Positions 7,725-15,922 of a stretch of 32,090 bases of DNA are shown here, piece after piece. Each line of letters begins with the position of its first letter. Position 1 is the stretch's first letter. Under the pieces are notes generated by a model, which saw nothing but the letters and a program-made list of their open reading frames with translations, made no database searches and was not told the DNA's origin. A program made the position numbers and the translations under genes. Source of the stretch: Candidatus Servula neotermitis. Its GTDB lineage: Bacteria; Actinomycetota; Actinomycetes; Actinomycetales; Bifidobacteriaceae. The DNA is taken from assembly GCA_031281695.1 (NCBI GenBank), contig JAITFB010000017.1:1-32090 (forward strand). The letters run 5' to 3'.

Positions 7725-8080
7725 ATTAATTCAACAAATTTGATGCATTAATTTGGATAGGGGAGTTTACGATGCCCTAGGATGCAAAATAGGCGTGATA
7801 CGTGCAATATACAACTATAAACAATCTAACAGCCCATCTCGATTGGAGAAAATGATGTTTAGTTTGTTAGGGATAAATCAGTTGATTTCAACGCAGACTA
7901 TTCACAGTATTTTGAACTTTGTGCAATTTTTCTAGCGCGCAATTTTTCCAGCAGGGGAAGCATTTATAAAGCATGGGTTGGGCATGATGAGAACAATTAG
8001 CCGTTTCAGGATTTTTTTCTTTTAGTGAAAAAGATTTAGAGTAACCAAGGTTTTGAAAGATGCATTATGAATGAATTTAT
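7725..8080. other. Intergenic region between flavodoxin and guaA, no supported gene
   Basis: About 350 bases hold no convincing gene. A plus-strand frame of 60 codons (7753-7935) lacks a ribosome-binding site and any recognisable sequence. The only structure I see is a tandem pair of 16-base units at 7921-7952. Confidence 0.6.
7921..7952 (+). repeat. Tandem 16-bp direct repeat
   Basis: GTGCAATTTTTCTAGC is followed at once by GCGCAATTTTTCCAGC, with 14 of 16 positions identical. Confidence 0.8.
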
Positions 8081-9718
8081 CTATTCCCACTCGATAGTAC
8101 CAGGCGGTTTAGAAGTTATATCTAACACAACTCGATTGATTTCTGGAACTTGATTAGTAACTTGAGTAGCAATTTTGGAAAGTAGTTGGTGAGGTAATTC
8201 GGAAAAATCGGCAGTCATAGCGTCTTCGGAATCGACGGGTCTAATCACTAAAGGATAACCATAGGTTCTGCCGTCCCCTTGAACTCCCACGCTACGAACT
8301 TTAGATAAGAGGACTATTGGGCATTGCCAAATCCGATCATCGAATCCAGCCTCGGTTAAGATAGAGCGTACGATTGAATCGGCTTTTCGTAAAATTTTCA
8401 ACTTAGTTTTATCGACATCTCCAATAATTCGAATGGCTAAACCTGGTCCGGGAAAAGGTTGGCGATTGACAATTGACTCAGGTACGCCTAATTCGCGACC
8501 GATATTGCGTACCTCGTCTTTGAATAAGTCTCGCAAAGGTTCAACTAATTTAAATTGTAAATCTTGAGGTAGTCCGCCGACATTATGATGGCTTTTAATA
8601 TTGTCGCCTACTCCGCCAGATTCCACCACATCAGGATACAAAGTTCCTTGAACTAAATATTTAATTGGTCGATTAGCTAGATCCGATCTGACCACCCTTT
8701 CGAACTCTCGAATGAACTTTTCACCGATGATTTTGCGTTTACATTCCGGATCTTCAATTTCTTTGAGTGCGGATAAAAAAACCTCTTCGCTATTAGTAGT
8801 AATCAAGTTCAGGTTCAAAGCTTGAGCGAAATCTTGTTCTACTTGTTCGCGTTCGCCTGATCGTAGTAGCCCATGGTCGACAAATATGCAAATTAATCGA
8901 TCGCCGATTGCTCGGTTGACTAGCGCTGCAGCGACCGCAGAATCTACCCCTCCCGAAAGTCCACAAATTGCTTTATTTTCAGGCCCGATTTGAGCACGGA
9001 TGTCTTTTAGTTTTTGTTCGATGATATTAGCTGGAGTCCAGTCAGCTTGCAGTTTGGCCTTTTTGAATAAGAAATTCCTAAAAACCTCTATGCCTGCTTC
9101 AGTATGTTTTACTTCAGGATGAAATTGAACGCCGTAAATTTTCAAGTCGTCATTTTCTATAGCTTCAACTGGCACCAATTCCGAACTGGCTGTACACTTA
9201 AATCCAGCCGGCGCTTTGGTAACACTTACCCGATGGCTCATCCATACAACCGCTTTGCGGTTAACAGGTAGGAATTGAGAATTAGGAATTAGTTGTGTTG
9301 GATTACCGTCAGCATTAGAGCCGCCAGCTGCTTCGCCGAGGATTTCGTTATTGTTAATTGTTCTACCAGTAGGAATCAGAGTTGAACCGTTGGTGGTAAT
9401 CAGAGTTTTGCCAAATTCACCATCGCTCAAGTTAGCCACAGTTCCTCCAAATACTTGAGCAATTTTTTGGAAACCATAGCATAAACCTAAAGTCGGAATT
9501 CCTAAATGCAAAATTCGCTCATCAAAATTCGGCGCATCGAAATCTAACACGTTCGCTGGTCCGCCAGTCAAAATCAAGGCTGCTGGATCAATTTTTTGAA
9601 TTTGTTCCAAAGAAACATCGTAACGCACAATTTCGGAATACACGCCTAATTCTCTGATTCGTCGCGCAATCAGTTGAGTATATTGCGCTCCAAAATCAAT
9701 AATTAAAACCGGTCTCAT
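8081..9718 (-). CDS. guaA: GMP synthase (glutamine-hydrolysing)
   Basis: This enzyme converts XMP to GMP using glutamine and ATP, the last step of de novo guanine nucleotide synthesis. The N-terminal class I amidotransferase domain has the nucleophile Cys80 in LGLCYGF and the HPE catalytic residues at 200-202. The ATP-pyrophosphatase domain has SGGVDS at 255-260, and the C-terminal dimerisation domain ends canonically with [13 protein letters not shown]. At 545 residues it is about 20 longer than usual. The extra length lies at about 112-155, where residues 143-149 (LIPNSQF) are encoded by a heptamer repeat, and the usual WMSHGD reads WMSHRV. Its ATG overlaps the guaB stop (ATGA), so the two genes form a coupled operon. 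Confidence 0.95.
   Translation of the reverse strand: MRPVLIIDFGAQYTQLIARRIRELGVYSEIVRYDVSLEQIQKIDPAALILTGGPANVLDFDAPNFDERILHLGIPTLGLCYGFQKIAQVFGGTVANLSDGEFGKTLITTNGSTLIPTGRTINNNEILGEAAGGSNADGNPTQLIPNSQFLPVNRKAVVWMSHRVSVTKAPAGFKCTASSELVPVEAIENDDLKIYGVQFHPEVKHTEAGIEVFRNFLFKKAKLQADWTPANIIEQKLKDIRAQIGPENKAICGLSGGVDSAVAAALVNRAIGDRLICIFVDHGLLRSGEREQVEQDFAQALNLNLITTNSEEVFLSALKEIEDPECKRKIIGEKFIREFERVVRSDLANRPIKYLVQGTLYPDVVESGGVGDNIKSHHNVGGLPQDLQFKLVEPLRDLFKDEVRNIGRELGVPESIVNRQPFPGPGLAIRIIGDVDKTKLKILRKADSIVRSILTEAGFDDRIWQCPIVLLSKVRSVGVQGDGRTYGYPLVIRPVDSEDAMTADFSELPHQLLSKIATQVTNQVPEINRVVLDITSKPPGTIEWE
9272..9292 (-). repeat. Heptamer repeat (CTAATTC type) inside guaA
   Basis: Three 7-base units read CTAATTC, CTAATTC, TCAATTC on the minus strand and encode residues 143-149 of GuaA. 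The same unit is found between the EIIA and EIIC genes near 15890. Three heptamers make 21 bases, which keeps the frame. Confidence 0.85.
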
Positions 9719-10959
9719 TGATAGTTGCTGGTCGCTTGAATGGTTAATAATCCGTGAGGGTGGGATTCGCGAAGGCCAGCTGGCGAAATGCGAATAAATT
9801 GGCCATTGGCTTTTAAGTCTAAAATACGTCGAGCCCCTAAGTAGAACATGGATTGTCTCAAGCCGCCCAAGAGCTGGTCTATAATAAATTCGATGGGTCC
9901 TTTGTACGCGATGGTACCAGTTATGCCTTCGGGAACGATAGTTTGGGTTGTATTTTGAAAATAGCGATCTTTAGAAAAACTTTGAGTGCCGCGCGCCATG
10001 ACTCCTAAAGACCCCATGCCGCGATATACTTTGACTTTCCGGCCGTCAATTTCTTTTATTTCTCCTGGCGATTCGTCAGTTCCGGCGAATTGTGAGCCGC
10101 ACATGACCGTCCAAGCGCCCCCTACAATGGCTTTGGCGATGTCGCCTGAATAATTAATCCCGCCATCGGCGATCACGGGAATGTTGTGACGGTCTGCGAT
10201 TTGCGAAACCGCTTGAACAGCGGAAAGTTGGGGGACTCCTACGCCGGCCACGACTCGCGTAGTACAAATACTGCCTGGGCCAATTCCAACTTTTAAAGCA
10301 TCAGCGCCAGCTTCGACTAAATCGTTGGCGGCCTCAGCCGTGGCAATGTTTCCTGCTACAATATCCAAGTCGGCAAATTCTCGATCAGCTTTTAATTTCG
10401 CAACCATCTCTATTACAGCTTTAGAATGCCCATGCGCTGTATCTACCACCAAAACATTTACCCCAGCATCTCGCAATTTTTGGGCTCTTTCGTAAGCGTC
10501 GCCGTAAAACCCTACGGCGGCAGCAATAGGGCTCGAAATTGAAGATTGGGGGAGAGGAACTGGTTGGTTCGAAGTTTTATCTAAAGGCGAGCTTGCGGCC
10601 ATTACGCCAGGTTCCTGATTTGATTGAATTACAATCGTGGTTTCTGGCTCATTAGAGGTTTTTTGGTTGTCCTCATCTGCACTCTCTATTTTCGTTGCTG
10701 AATTGACCTGTTTTACCATAGCGACTTGGTCTTCGATGGTATTGTTACGGTGTAAGACGCCTACTCCGCCTAAGCGTCTCATCTCAATCGCCATTTTCGC
10801 GTCAGTGACCGTGTCCATTGCAGCTGAAATCAATGGGATGTTGATCGAAAAACGAGGTGTAAATTTGGTTCGAAAAGAAATTTGCTCAGGCAATAATGCG
10901 CTCTTTTTAGGAATTAACAGCACGTCATCATAAGTGAGCCCGATTTCAATTTTGCGCAT
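9715..10959 (-). CDS. guaB: IMP dehydrogenase lacking the CBS regulatory domains
   Basis: This enzyme oxidises IMP to XMP with NAD, the committed step towards GMP. The catalytic barrel is complete: TYDDVLLIP near the N-terminus, the catalytic-loop Cys232 in [13 protein letters not shown], the flap region [14 protein letters not shown], and [12 protein letters not shown] near the end. At 414 residues the protein is about 70-80 shorter than a typical IMP dehydrogenase. Where the paired CBS domains should be inserted there is only a polar, probably disordered linker (about 88-145). CBS-less enzymes are known in a few bacteria, and loss should remove nucleotide regulation through that domain. A TAAACT box lies ten bases before the ATG. 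The gene is translationally coupled to guaA. Confidence 0.93.
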   Translation of the reverse strand: MRKIEIGLTYDDVLLIPKKSALLPEQISFRTKFTPRFSINIPLISAAMDTVTDAKMAIEMRRLGGVGVLHRNNTIEDQVAMVKQVNSATKIESADEDNQKTSNEPETTIVIQSNQEPGVMAASSPLDKTSNQPVPLPQSSISSPIAAAVGFYGDAYERAQKLRDAGVNVLVVDTAHGHSKAVIEMVAKLKADREFADLDIVAGNIATAEAANDLVEAGADALKVGIGPGSICTTRVVAGVGVPQLSAVQAVSQIADRHNIPVIADGGINYSGDIAKAIVGGAWTVMCGSQFAGTDESPGEIKEIDGRKVKVYRGMGSLGVMARGTQSFSKDRYFQNTTQTIVPEGITGTIAYKGPIEFIIDQLLGGLRQSMFYLGARRILDLKANGQFIRISPAGLRESHPHGLLTIQATSNYQ

Positions 10960-10969
10960 TTATTTAGTC

Positions 10970-10975
10970 AGTTTA
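10970..10975 (-). promoter_or_regulatory. -10 box of the guaBA operon
   Basis: TAAACT on the minus strand ends ten bases before the guaB start, which implies a very short or absent 5' leader. Confidence 0.5.
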
Positions 10976-11081
10976 AACTAAAAAACCAATATAAGATACT
11001 CAATTTACGTAATGAAATCGAATCAGAGAAGTTGTAAACGAGTTGCCTATCGAAATCTCTTTAGATCGAACGCGTGAATAC

Positions 11082-11087
11082 TAAACT
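11082..11087 (+). promoter_or_regulatory. Leaderless -10 box of the nucleosidase gene
   Basis: TAAACT followed by six bases and then GTG at 11094; there is no Shine-Dalgarno sequence in this spacing. Confidence 0.65.
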
Positions 11088-11093
11088 AAGAGC

Positions 11094-11795
11094 GTGAAAG
11101 TTTTACAACAATATCAAAATATTGCTTTAATTACCGCATTTGAACCTGAAGCGCGGTTTATTCCTGCGCATATTCTAAAAATTAACTCGGGAGTAGGATT
11201 GGTCAATGCTGCAGCTGCGACTCAAAAATTGATTGACTTCCATCAGCTGGATTTAATCATTAATTTAGGCGTCGCCGGGGCGATTTCAAGTATTTTGAAG
11301 CCAGGGGACATAATAATAGCTGACAAATTAGAATATCTCTATTCCGATCACTCTCGTATTCAAGCGGATAATTTTGAAAAAATTATACTCGCCCCTATAA
11401 TATCTAGAAAAGTTTTTCAAACCGTCAATCACGAGGATTATAAGGGCGATGAATTTTCGGGGGATGAAAATGTCAGTATGAATACGGTTAGTAAGCACAT
11501 AGAGTCCGACAGTAATTCTCCGAAATTTTTTTTGGGAAAAATAGCTTCGTCAAATTATTTCATAGACTCTAACCGCAAAGCCGATGTGCAAACTATGACT
11601 GATGCTTTGGCAGTTGACATGGAATCTTGCGCGATCGCTCAAGTCTCCCAAGCTAATTGTATCGATTATTTGATCGTTCGAATCATCAGCGACAGCGCCG
11701 ATCAAGATTCGATTTATGAAGAACCTCTTGATATTGAAAAAACTAATGCTTATATTAAACAAGTGACCGATTTCGTCCTCAGTCTTTTTGATTGA
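11094..11795 (+). CDS. MTA/SAH nucleosidase-like nucleoside phosphorylase-superfamily protein
   Basis: This 233-residue protein belongs to the PNP/UDP phosphorylase superfamily and most resembles 5'-methylthioadenosine/S-adenosylhomocysteine nucleosidase, which clears the by-products of S-adenosylmethionine use. Visible elements are ITAFEPEA at the N-terminus, NSGVGLVNAA (phosphate/ribose loop, about 31-40), NLGVAGA (about 59-65), VDMESCAIAQ with the ribose-binding Met-Glu, and RIISDSAD containing the catalytic Asp. A stretch of about 25 residues near 125-150 is polar and variable. It starts with GTG from a leaderless promoter and diverges from guaBA. The exact substrate cannot be read from sequence alone. 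Confidence 0.8.
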   Translation: MKVLQQYQNIALITAFEPEARFIPAHILKINSGVGLVNAAAATQKLIDFHQLDLIINLGVAGAISSILKPGDIIIADKLEYLYSDHSRIQADNFEKIILAPIISRKVFQTVNHEDYKGDEFSGDENVSMNTVSKHIESDSNSPKFFLGKIASSNYFIDSNRKADVQTMTDALAVDMESCAIAQVSQANCIDYLIVRIISDSADQDSIYEEPLDIEKTNAYIKQVTDFVLSLFD

Positions 11796-11889
11796 CAGAA
11801 ATTTGTCTCGAGACTATTTGAAGATTGTTTTACATATCAGCGCAACAATTTTTAAGTCTCAGTTCTTGAGTTTGGGCTATTCATGAAGC

Positions 11890-11895
11890 TAAACT
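11890..11895 (+). promoter_or_regulatory. Leaderless -10 box of the pyruvyl transferase gene
   Basis: TAAACT followed by six bases and GTG at 11902, identical in layout to the box before the nucleosidase gene. Confidence 0.65.
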
Positions 11896-11901
11896 GACCA
11901 G

Positions 11902-13266
11902 GTGAGTGCTTACAATCGGATTCTATTGCGAGCTGGCAAATCACCGTTTAACCATTTCCTCGGGAATGAATATTTAGGTGGTTTCGGAACCAATTTAGGT
12001 AATCTTTTGTTTTCCGACGCTACTTATTTGACTCTTGCTAAATCTAAAACTCAAATTCATACAGACCATTATTTAACTGAGCGGGAAAAATATAATCGTT
12101 CAAATTCTGTCCAAAAACATATCAACTGGATAAATCGTGATTTTGAAGTGTTTGTATTTCCGTTTTCGAATTGTTTTCGCGAAGGTTGGATTCCAGTACT
12201 ACGACGTCTTACTGAGCGTCTTCAAAAAATTAAAATACCTTTGATTTTTTGTTCTGGAAATGTACAATTGGAGTCTGATCAAACTTTTGATGACTTATCA
12301 TCTGAGTTAAAAAAAGTTTGTCGAGATTTTCTCAAGTTATTTTTCGAGCGTTCAAGTTTAGTCGGTGTTCGCGGAGAAATTACCTACGATTATCTTAAAT
12401 ATTTAGGATTCCCCGAAGACCAAATTTCCGTAATAGGATGCCCATCTTTTTTTATGCCCGGCTATCGACCGCGTTTGCCCAAAACTGCTCCAGCTATGAT
12501 CGAGCAGAGTAAAATCGCGCTTCACCAAAATTATTTAGCACCCTCAATTTCGAAATTAATCGCCCAGATGCTTGCTCAATCCCCAAATGCGACTTTCGTT
12601 GGACAAACTCATGTGGATTTAAGCTATGCTAAAACATTCGTTAAAAATCATGCCACTCATGAGGAACTCCAAAGCTATGCTCCCGACGAACTGTTAGGTC
12701 TGGCTATGAAGTCTTTGCAATTAAAGTCCAATCAAACCAATTTAGTGTTCCCTTTAGACTCGCGAGCTTGGGTAGGTTATCTTAAGACTCAATGTATGTC
12801 TTTTGGGTCGCGTTTCCATGGGTCGGTGGCTGCTATCTTAGCTGATATTCCTACTGTTTTTACTCGTTGGGATTCTCGCTCTAAAGAATTGATTGAATAT
12901 CACCAATTGCCATATATCGACCTAAGTGATAGCGTAGTCAACGATTTATTGACGAAGTATCCAAATTCACCTCAAAAAATACTTCAAGAAATTTTTTCCA
13001 CATATGATCCTCGTCCATATAAAAAACGTTGGTGGAAAACTATGCGAATCTGGTTAGACTTTTGGAAATCCAATGGCATTGCTACTATTTACGACGGGCT
13101 TTTTGTTGATAAAACTCAAATCCGAGCATTAAATAAACTCCCGCTCGTCCCTGTAATCTATGCGCCTTATCATGACCTTCGGAGAATACCTACTGTGAAA
13201 GAGTTAAAGAGCAGCCCTAACGGGATTCGAACCCGTGATCTCCGGTCTGAGAAACCGGCATCCTAA
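11902..13266 (+). CDS. Polysaccharide pyruvyl transferase family protein
   Basis: A 454-residue protein of the CsaB/polysaccharide pyruvyl transferase family, which adds ketal-linked pyruvate from phosphoenolpyruvate to cell-surface polysaccharides. Supporting features are NEYLGGFGTNLGNLL at the N-terminus, a Rossmann-like first half, VGVRGEITYDYLKYLG (about 155-170) with VIGCPSFF, and the second-domain signature GSRFHGSVAAILADIP (about 303-318). The start is GTG at a leaderless promoter. The last 18 or so codons read SSPNGIRTRDLRSEKPAS, which is the antisense of a tRNA-Glu gene, so the natural C-terminus has probably been lost or extended. Pyruvylated wall polymers anchor SLH domains in other bacteria, so it may serve the SLH protein at 28080; the two genes are not adjacent. 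Confidence 0.8.
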   Translation: MSAYNRILLRAGKSPFNHFLGNEYLGGFGTNLGNLLFSDATYLTLAKSKTQIHTDHYLTEREKYNRSNSVQKHINWINRDFEVFVFPFSNCFREGWIPVLRRLTERLQKIKIPLIFCSGNVQLESDQTFDDLSSELKKVCRDFLKLFFERSSLVGVRGEITYDYLKYLGFPEDQISVIGCPSFFMPGYRPRLPKTAPAMIEQSKIALHQNYLAPSISKLIAQMLAQSPNATFVGQTHVDLSYAKTFVKNHATHEELQSYAPDELLGLAMKSLQLKSNQTNLVFPLDSRAWVGYLKTQCMSFGSRFHGSVAAILADIPTVFTRWDSRSKELIEYHQLPYIDLSDSVVNDLLTKYPNSPQKILQEIFSTYDPRPYKKRWWKTMRIWLDFWKSNGIATIYDGLFVDKTQIRALNKLPLVPVIYAPYHDLRRIPTVKELKSSPNGIRTRDLRSEKPAS

Positions 13267-13284
13267 CCGCTAGACGATAGGGCC
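13212..13284 (-). tRNA. tRNA-Glu (anticodon CTC)
   Basis: The minus strand folds as a 73-base tRNA. The acceptor arm GGCCCTA pairs with TAGGGCT (first pair G-U). The anticodon stem CCGGT/ACCGG encloses the loop TTCTCAG with anticodon CTC. The T-arm ends in GGGTTCGAATCCC and the discriminator base is G. CCA is not encoded. Its 3' half is overlapped in antisense by the end of the pyruvyl transferase reading frame, and it lies 131 bases downstream of the MupG-like gene on the same strand. Confidence 0.95.
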
Positions 13285-13414
13285 ATGTCCTTTTAAGATT
13301 AACACATTGTAAAATTTTCTAGAATCGATTTATAGATCGTTTCCGAATGTGTCCAGCCCTATACAGCGTTTCAATCGAAACTGCCTAGCGGTTTGAGTCA
13401 GATTTTGTCAATTG

Positions 13415-14503
13415 CTATCTAAAGAATCCAAAAGGTCTCCAAGAATCCATATAGTCCAGTAGGAATAATTCATTCTCGGGGATGTGTCCAACGACGTTTT
13501 TGTTACCAGCGTTAGGCATGGGTTTCAAAATAACGTGGAGTTCGGCTTTGTATTGACCGTAGTTGTCGTTGACCACTACAATATCGCCGCGCTTGAGATC
13601 GCGGGTGTTGGCTGGCGGAACTGGTTCTTTTTTGTAAGTAATTCGCGGCCAAGTGGACCTTCTCGAATATTCATTCAAATCGCCACGAACGATATGATCG
13701 GCCTCATAAATGACTTTCTCTTCGGTTGGATGTAAGTCTTTTTCAAACTCAATCTTGAAGGTCAGCAGGTTGGGATCGATTTTGGCCATAGTTTCCAATT
13801 CTTCGTCGGTTGCGAATTGATTGCCGATTAAAATGTCATCGACCGTTCCGATAGCAGCATAATGTCGCATTTGCACATCGATCGGAAGCTCACGATGCAT
13901 TTCAATTGTGCAAAGACCTTCAGCAACTGGCCAAGGACCGAAAGTATTTTGAGCTTGGCTGGTTACGAAAGCTGCAATATTCAAATTGTGTTTTTGAATC
14001 TGAGCGTTGCATTGATTGAAGAAATCTAAGCTGAGCCCAGTGTACTTTTGCGGATAAAAGTTATGGCAAGTGATGAATTTAGAGCGATTGGGCTTCCAAG
14101 AAACCACATTGTCAATGTATCCGTTTCCAGCACTGGCGTTAACTTCGATTTTCAAACCATATTTATTGAAGGTCAACGCGCTTTCTTCCATGCCCGTGAA
14201 ACCTTGGTCTAAACGAATGCCATCAGCGTGCATATCCGCGAAGAATGATAAATCTTCGTAGCTAATTCCTAAGCGTTCGAAAACATAAGGCGCAACATCT
14301 AAAATCACTTCCATGTTGTACTTATGAGCATGATCAATCATGCCGGTGAAATCGGCTTTGATTTCCTCTGGGGTTCGACCTTCAACGCTCAATAAGCAGG
14401 TGAAAATTCGGCTAAAGCCACTCTTGGCGGCTTTATCAATATATTTTTTGTTGTCATCCAGGCTGGCGTGCTCAGGATAGACAGAAATACCTAATTTAGG
14501 CAT
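13415..14503 (-). CDS. mupG: MupG-type 6-phospho-N-acetylmuramidase (DUF871 family)
   Basis: This 362-residue TIM-barrel protein belongs to the family that includes Staphylococcus aureus MupG, which splits intracellular MurNAc-6-phosphate-GlcNAc after PTS uptake. The N-terminal barrel (about 1-235) begins with LGISVYPEH and contains FSRIFTCLL, ADGIRLDQGF, EVNASAGN and ITCHNFYPQKYTGLS, typical of DUF871 proteins. The C-terminal small beta domain (about 240-362) contains RGDIVVVNDNYGQYKAE. AAAGGA stands five bases before the ATG. It is the last gene of the PTS locus, ten bases after the DUF3284 gene. Members of this family next to lactose/cellobiose-family PTS genes have not all been tested, so the exact disaccharide substrate is inferred. 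Confidence 0.82.
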   Translation of the reverse strand: MPKLGISVYPEHASLDDNKKYIDKAAKSGFSRIFTCLLSVEGRTPEEIKADFTGMIDHAHKYNMEVILDVAPYVFERLGISYEDLSFFADMHADGIRLDQGFTGMEESALTFNKYGLKIEVNASAGNGYIDNVVSWKPNRSKFITCHNFYPQKYTGLSLDFFNQCNAQIQKHNLNIAAFVTSQAQNTFGPWPVAEGLCTIEMHRELPIDVQMRHYAAIGTVDDILIGNQFATDEELETMAKIDPNLLTFKIEFEKDLHPTEEKVIYEADHIVRGDLNEYSRRSTWPRITYKKEPVPPANTRDLKRGDIVVVNDNYGQYKAELHVILKPMPNAGNKNVVGHIPENELFLLDYMDSWRPFGFFR

Positions 14504-14513
14504 AATATTCCTT

Positions 14514-14981
14514 TCATTTTTTCTTCGCGGTCTTGGTTACAGCCGCGGATTTTTCTTCCATCAAAGATTGAACTTTGTCCAATACTTTGTTGATTCTTTT
14601 TTTTGAACTGCGTGAGTATAATAGACTCATCAGTTTATGGTTGGCGTTGGTCGAAGCTTTGTTACCTTGAAAAGTCTCTTCATAAATCAGGTCAAAGCTA
14701 GCTTCACCGTCGGAAACCAGAGTGTAGCTTAAAGTGTTGATTCCTTGCCGAGTATAAAAGCTGGCTTCGTAGAGTTCATTTTTGACTAATTTCGTGAGGG
14801 TGACTTTGACGTCCGCCGATTGGATCTTCCCGTGTAGGCGTTTAGTGTAAGTATAACCTTCAACAATGTCACGCATTTTTAGATGTTTTCCATTCGCGTA
14901 AGCAACGTCATTAATGAAACCTTCCATTAAGACTTTCCAGCACTTCTTGTAGTCGCCTTCAATATGTCGAGTTACTTTCAT
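14514..14981 (-). CDS. DUF3284 domain protein of a PTS locus
   Basis: This 155-residue soluble protein has the SRPBCC-like pattern of DUF3284 proteins, which are often encoded beside cellobiose-type PTS genes and DUF871 proteins; their function is unknown. It begins MKVTRHIEGDYKKCWKVL, has alternating strands through residue 110 (YTYTKRLHG, YEASFYTRQG, FDLIYEETFQG) and ends with a long, lysine-rich helix. The start overlaps the stop of the 61-residue gene upstream by four bases, so translation is coupled. The association suggests a role in handling or sensing the imported sugar phosphate. Confidence 0.7.
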   Translation of the reverse strand: MKVTRHIEGDYKKCWKVLMEGFINDVAYANGKHLKMRDIVEGYTYTKRLHGKIQSADVKVTLTKLVKNELYEASFYTRQGINTLSYTLVSDGEASFDLIYEETFQGNKASTNANHKLMSLLYSRSSKKRINKVLDKVQSLMEEKSAAVTKTAKKK

Positions 14982-15163
14982 TTAGTACCTTTTTTCGATC
15001 TGGGAAAGTACTTGCGTTTGAGTTCAAAACCCAAAGGGATGCCTGTACTAAGCGCAATCAGCAAGCCTAAGAGCAACCACATTAAATGACTATCGTCGCT
15101 CAAAGGGCTGAGAGCAATACTTAAAATGCCCATTGAGAACAAGAACAACAGCCAGCGATTCAA
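14978..15163 (-). CDS. Small two-helix membrane protein of the PTS locus
   Basis: A 61-residue protein with two hydrophobic helices (about 3-20 and 27-45) and a strongly basic tail (KRKYFPRSKKGTK). I do not recognise a family. The frame begins with TTG three bases after the previous stop; an ATG at 15133 (residue 11) would cut the first helix. It is tightly packed between the 71-residue gene and the DUF3284 gene with a four-base overlap downstream, so it is probably real despite its size. Confidence 0.5.
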   Translation of the reverse strand: MNRWLLFLFSMGILSIALSPLSDDSHLMWLLLGLLIALSTGIPLGFELKRKYFPRSKKGTK

Positions 15164-15166
15164 AAG

Positions 15167-15382
15167 TTAAACTACTTTCGCCGAGAAATACAAAACTGAG
15201 CCAATTTGTGTGGCTTTAATAGCCGATTTGGCTTTGGCAGCCGCAGCTGCTTGATCCGGCGCATCAGTTTCAAAAAGCAAATTTACGCCTTCTTCTTTCA
15301 CAAATGTAAACTTGGGATCATCGATAGCCTCGACGGTTTCTTTGATGAAGTCACGCTTCATGGGGCTGGAAATTTGAATCAT
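15167..15382 (-). CDS. Small conserved-looking protein of the PTS locus, function unknown
   Basis: A 71-residue soluble protein whose ATG follows the EIIA stop codon without a gap. The pattern is a helix (DFIKETVEAI), a strand pair (FTFVKEEGVNLLFETD), a long alanine-rich helix (DQAAAAAKAKSAIKAT) and a final strand (GSVLYFSAKVV), giving a small alpha/beta fold. I do not recognise the family. Its fixed place between EIIA and the membrane/DUF3284 genes suggests an accessory function in the same sugar pathway. Confidence 0.55.
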   Translation of the reverse strand: MIQISSPMKRDFIKETVEAIDDPKFTFVKEEGVNLLFETDAPDQAAAAAKAKSAIKATQIGSVLYFSAKVV

Positions 15383-15721
15383 TTATTTCTCACTTTCTTT
15401 GACGAGCCGTTTATGCAGCTCAATGATTTCTAGAGCCAAAATCTTTACAGTTTCGGCTGCCATTAGTTGGTCTTCAGCGTGCACCAATAATAAAATCGGA
15501 ATGACTGGCTCTCCGCCAGCTTCTTTAGTGACTAACTCATGATGAGCATGATGCCCGCCAACGTAAATTTTATCGCCTTCTTCAATTAATTTATCGGCTT
15601 CGTCAAAACGACCTTCTTTAGCTTCTTGAATAGCTTGGATATAAAGGCTTTTGGCTGCGCCAACATTAGCGATAATCTGGAAAGAAATTTCTCCCAGTTT
15701 CTCGAATTCTTTTTCGTCCAT
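15383..15721 (-). CDS. PTS lactose/cellobiose-family EIIA component
   Basis: EIIA accepts phosphate from HPr and passes it to EIIB. At 112 residues it has the normal length of this all-helical trimeric family. The phosphorylated histidine is His81 in LLLVHAEDQLM, and the GHHAHHELV stretch is also typical. I start at 15721, where AGAAAGGA precedes the ATG; a frame to 15748 has no such signal. The gene is separated from EIIC by about 200 bases holding heptamer repeats, so it may have its own promoter or be read through from EIIC. Confidence 0.93.
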   Translation of the reverse strand: MDEKEFEKLGEISFQIIANVGAAKSLYIQAIQEAKEGRFDEADKLIEEGDKIYVGGHHAHHELVTKEAGGEPVIPILLLVHAEDQLMAAETVKILALEIIELHKRLVKESEK

Positions 15722-15792
15722 ATTGTCCTTTCTAGGTAATAGTTCCAACAGTGTAAGTTTACTAGCTGTTGGGTATTTTCTTAAGGGCTTAG

Positions 15793-15806
15793 GAACTAGG
15801 AATTAG
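15793..15806 (+). repeat. Heptamer repeat (GAATTAG type), 2 units
   Basis: GAACTAG followed by GAATTAG. It is the reverse complement of the units at 15890-15910 and the same family as the repeat inside guaA. Confidence 0.7.
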
Positions 15807-15889
15807 TCGTGAAAGACTTTAGGTGAAAGAACTCGCGCTCTAAGCGAATGATCACTTTTTGCGTTTGTTCTTGCGTCTAAATACCAGGG

Positions 15890-15910
15890 CTAATTCCTAA
15901 TTCCCAATTC
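15890..15910 (+). repeat. Heptamer repeat (CTAATTC type), 3 units
   Basis: CTAATTC, CTAATTC, CCAATTC in direct succession, differing by one base from the array inside guaA. Confidence 0.85.
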
Positions 15911-15922
15911 CTTTTTAACTCG

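Larger units (their letters stand above)
15722..15922. other. EIIC-EIIA intergenic region carrying heptamer repeats in inverted orientation
   Basis: The spacer holds two copies of the CTAATTC-type repeat facing each other: GAACTAG-GAATTAG at 15793-15806 and CTAATTC-CTAATTC-CCAATTC at 15890-15910. The two arms could pair over a loop of about 80 bases. The EIIA ribosome-binding site lies at its right-hand minus-strand end. Confidence 0.6.

Noticed and set aside
7753-7935. 60-codon plus-strand frame between flavodoxin and guaA
   Set aside because: It has no ribosome-binding site, no leaderless box at the right spacing and no recognisable protein pattern, and it includes part of the 16-bp tandem repeat.
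15793-15910. Inverted heptamer arms between EIIC and EIIA as a transposon-like MITE
   Set aside because: The arms are short and imperfect, there is no target duplication, and the units also occur singly or in direct arrays elsewhere, so a tandem-repeat family is the better account.
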